In this document: positions 14,759 to 15,780 of the stretch, one piece after another
How positions within the stretch are numbered: the first letter of the stretch is position 1
How the letters are laid out: each line of letters begins with the position of its first letter
Assembly: GCA_934643865.1 (NCBI GenBank)
Contig: CAKUCX010000076.1
Coordinates: 1-15,780 of the forward strand
Reading direction: 5' to 3'
Length of the DNA: 15,780 nt
Source of the DNA: an uncultured Kiritimatiellota bacterium
Lineage (GTDB): Bacteria; Verrucomicrobiota; Kiritimatiellia; RFP12; UBA1067
The notes under the pieces: generated by a model
Databases searched by the model: none
What the model saw: the letters and a program-made list of their open reading frames with translations, nothing else
What the model was told of the DNA's origin: nothing
Position numbers and translations under genes: made by a program

Positions 14759-14805
14759 ACTTTTCACCCTTATCCCGATTTTTTCATGGGAAACGGGGTT
14801 CGTCA

Positions 14806-14846
14806 AAACATCGGGACAAGGGATTCCCCGATGTTTGATGCTTTTT
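14806..14846 (+). terminator. possible hairpin terminator in the intergenic region
   Basis: AAACATCGGG (14806-14815) pairs perfectly with CCCGATGTTT (14827-14836) across an 11-nt loop. TTTTT (14842-14846) follows after a 5-base gap. The gap and the absence of an upstream + strand gene make function uncertain. Confidence 0.35.
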
Positions 14847-14885
14847 GACAGGTGTGGGCCGTGTCGCCGCCGTCTGCGTTTCGCA

Positions 14886-14947
14886 CGGGAATGCAGATCT
14901 TGAGGGGCGGACAGGGAAGTTTCGGGAATACAGATTTTGAGGGGCAG
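14886..14947. repeat. 25-bp imperfect direct repeat, 37-bp period
   Basis: The block beginning CGGGAATGCAGATCTTGAGG (14886) recurs as CGGGAATACAGATTTTGAGG (14923), with three or four differences over 25 bases. The spacing is 37 bp. No gene is supported here. Confidence 0.75.
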
Positions 14948-15018
14948 GTGATGGGCAAGAACCGAAAGCGTGTCCGCTTCTGGTTCTCGCAGCGTCTGAG
15001 GCTGCCGAGACAGACCCC

Positions 15019-15043
15019 GGGAGGGCCGCAATTCATCGCGTCC
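15019..15043 (-). repeat. dispersed palindromic repeat, copy 2 (inverted, degenerate)
   Basis: Read on the - strand this is GGACGCGATGAATTGCGGCC followed by CTCCC. It equals the 6563-6587 element except for two substitutions, each of which breaks one stem pair. About 40 bases further on, a shorter related piece (GGAGGGCCGCGATTGCCGA, from 15062) lies in the same orientation. Confidence 0.65.
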
Positions 15044-15138
15044 GAACGCATCACGCCGCGAGGAGGGCCGCGATTGCCGAACCCGTTGCCGTTGCGCCGC
15101 GCGCCGCGACGGCTTTCAGGCAAGATACGGCTTCAAGC

Positions 15139-15434
15139 AAGATTATTACGCATTAAAATCTCATTGCATCCCGACCATTGCGTCCCGTCTTGCCCTGCCG
15201 AATCGCAATCTCGGCATCGTCAATCTCGGCATCGTTAAGATTATTACGCAGTGAAATCTCATCTCGTCCCGACCATTGCGTCCCGGCTTGACCTGCCGAA
15301 TCCGCAATCTCGGCATCGTCAAGATTATTACGCGGTGGAATCTCATTTCTTCTCGACCATTGCGTCCCGGCTTGACCTGCCGGACCCGCAGTCTCGGCGT
15401 CTTCAAGATTATTACGCGGTGGAATCTCATCTCG
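15139..15434. repeat. 84-bp tandem repeat array A (three units plus a partial fourth)
   Basis: Units start with AAGATTATTACGC at 15139, 15237, 15321 and 15405. Unit lengths are 98, 84 and 84 bp, then 30 bp of a fourth copy. Shared internal blocks include GACCATTGCGTCCCG and GAC/CCTGCCG. Unit 1 is longer because CAATCTCGGCATCGT is duplicated (15 bp) and one C is missing. Units 2 and 3 are more alike than unit 1 is to either. There is no ribosome site or stable frame through all units. Confidence 0.92.
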
Positions 15435-15484
15435 CGGCGGCGCGGGCGGGTTGCATGGCCTCCGGCCGGTTAACACGGAGCGCG

Positions 15485-15623
15485 AGGAGGCACGGGGACA
15501 CGGAGAGGATTTTGAGGCTGGCTTACGCACCGCTTCATCCATCAAAGAGTGACGGGCTTCGAAGAGGGACGGGAATTGTTGCCGAGATGCGTGCAATCTC
15601 GTTCTGAAAACCTCCGTGCCTCC
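15485..15623. repeat. inverted 10-bp arms between the two arrays
   Basis: GGAGGCACGG (15485-15494) is the exact reverse complement of CCGTGCCTCC (15614-15623), 119 bp apart. The left arm is embedded in a row of CACGG-type words (ACACGGAG, GCACGGGGACACGGAGAGG) and the right arm borders array B. Confidence 0.6.
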
Positions 15624-15780
15624 TATGAGAACAGAAGTCAATGGGCAAAATCGCTTTGGCGATTTCCGCTTCCCTCGCGCCGATGCCTTCGTGTCTCCGC
15701 GCGCTCCTATGAGAACAGAAGTCAATGGGCAAAATCGCTTTGGCGATTTCCGCTTCCCTCGCGCCGATGCCTTCGTGTCT
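15620..15780. repeat. 84-bp direct repeat array B, running off the window
   Basis: The 77 bases 15620-15696 are identical to 15704-15780, a period of 84 bp. The second copy is cut by the window end, so more units may follow. Each copy holds a perfect 7-bp hairpin, AAATCGC TTTG GCGATTT (15648-15665 in copy 1). One + strand frame starting at ATG 15625 is open to the window edge (52 codons) with a 28-codon period, but it has no ribosome site and resembles no protein I know. Confidence 0.93.

Larger units (their letters stand above)
14847..15780. other. gene-poor, repeat-rich region
   Basis: No open frame here has a ribosome site, recognisable protein or codon pattern like the flanking genes. 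The frames that exist are side effects of GC-rich or 84-bp-periodic sequence. Apart from the repeats listed separately, 14948-15018 and 15090-15138 hold nothing I can name. The region may have accumulated repeats because it lies outside any operon. Confidence 0.7.

Noticed and set aside
14760..15138. tRNA or other structured RNA gene
   Set aside because: I found no cloverleaf with T-loop GGTTCGANTCC-like sequence, and no known RNA family motif.
14852..15238. 128-codon + strand frame in the gene-poor region
   Set aside because: It spans several repeats, has no ribosome site and its predicted protein is Arg/Pro-rich and featureless.
15139..15434. CRISPR array
   Set aside because: The repeat is 84 bp and contiguous, with no short conserved repeat alternating with unique spacers, and no cas genes are present.
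15153..15725. Periodic protein gene on the - strand across both arrays
   Set aside because: The frame is broken in unit A1 by a net change not divisible by three relative to the other units; no ribosome site or known protein. Openness follows from an 84-bp period with few stops.

Overview
The window is GC-rich and reads as one contiguous bacterial chromosome segment: the end of an rRNA operon, a run of housekeeping genes on the + strand, one large secreted protein gene on the - strand, and about 1.1 kb of repeat-rich DNA with no convincing gene. An LpxI-type lipid A enzyme indicates a Gram-negative cell envelope. Together with a long beta-rich secreted protein of the kind abundant in the PVC group, cofactor-independent phosphoglycerate mutase, and short-word repeats between genes, this suggests a Kiritimatiellota/Verrucomicrobiota-like organism. 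That placement is inference from gene content, not from a tree.

Layout. Bases 1-69 are the 3' end of a 5S rRNA, followed by a T8 tract and a perfect hairpin terminator (91-132). A promoter at 131-159 then serves an OmpR-type response regulator (223-921). An unrecognised 182-residue protein (1047-1595) and a YraN/UPF0102 nuclease-fold protein (1739-2191) follow. A tight cluster comes next: SDR oxidoreductase (2213-3001), RuvC resolvase (3013-3504), sensor histidine kinase (3505-4830, starting on the base after the ruvC stop) and a PHP-domain phosphoesterase (4827-5714, 4-bp overlap). Next are two glycolytic genes: class II fructose-bisphosphate aldolase (5728-6555), with its own promoter inside the PHP gene, and phosphoglycerate mutase GpmI (6665-8251). 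After a TTTTAGG-like repeat tract come a secreted N-acetylmuramoyl-L-alanine amidase (about 8414-9535), LpxI (9532-10461), a C_GCAxxG_C_C redox-type protein (10445-10858) and an EamA/DMT transporter (10908-11798). The transporter converges, with a 9-bp overlap, on a 932-residue secreted protein (complement 11790-14588) that has a clear promoter at 14653-14682.

From 14589 to 15780 I see no gene I can support. This stretch holds a 23-24 bp-stem hairpin, a smaller hairpin, a 25-bp direct repeat, a copy of a palindromic repeat also found downstream of the aldolase gene, and two unrelated tandem arrays. Both arrays have an 84-bp period, equal to 28 codons or eight turns of B-DNA. This region is the most unusual part of the window.

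Functionally, the kinase and regulator may form one two-component system whose genes are separated by about 2.6 kb. The amidase-LpxI pair links peptidoglycan and outer-membrane metabolism, and the aldolase-GpmI pair is central glycolysis.
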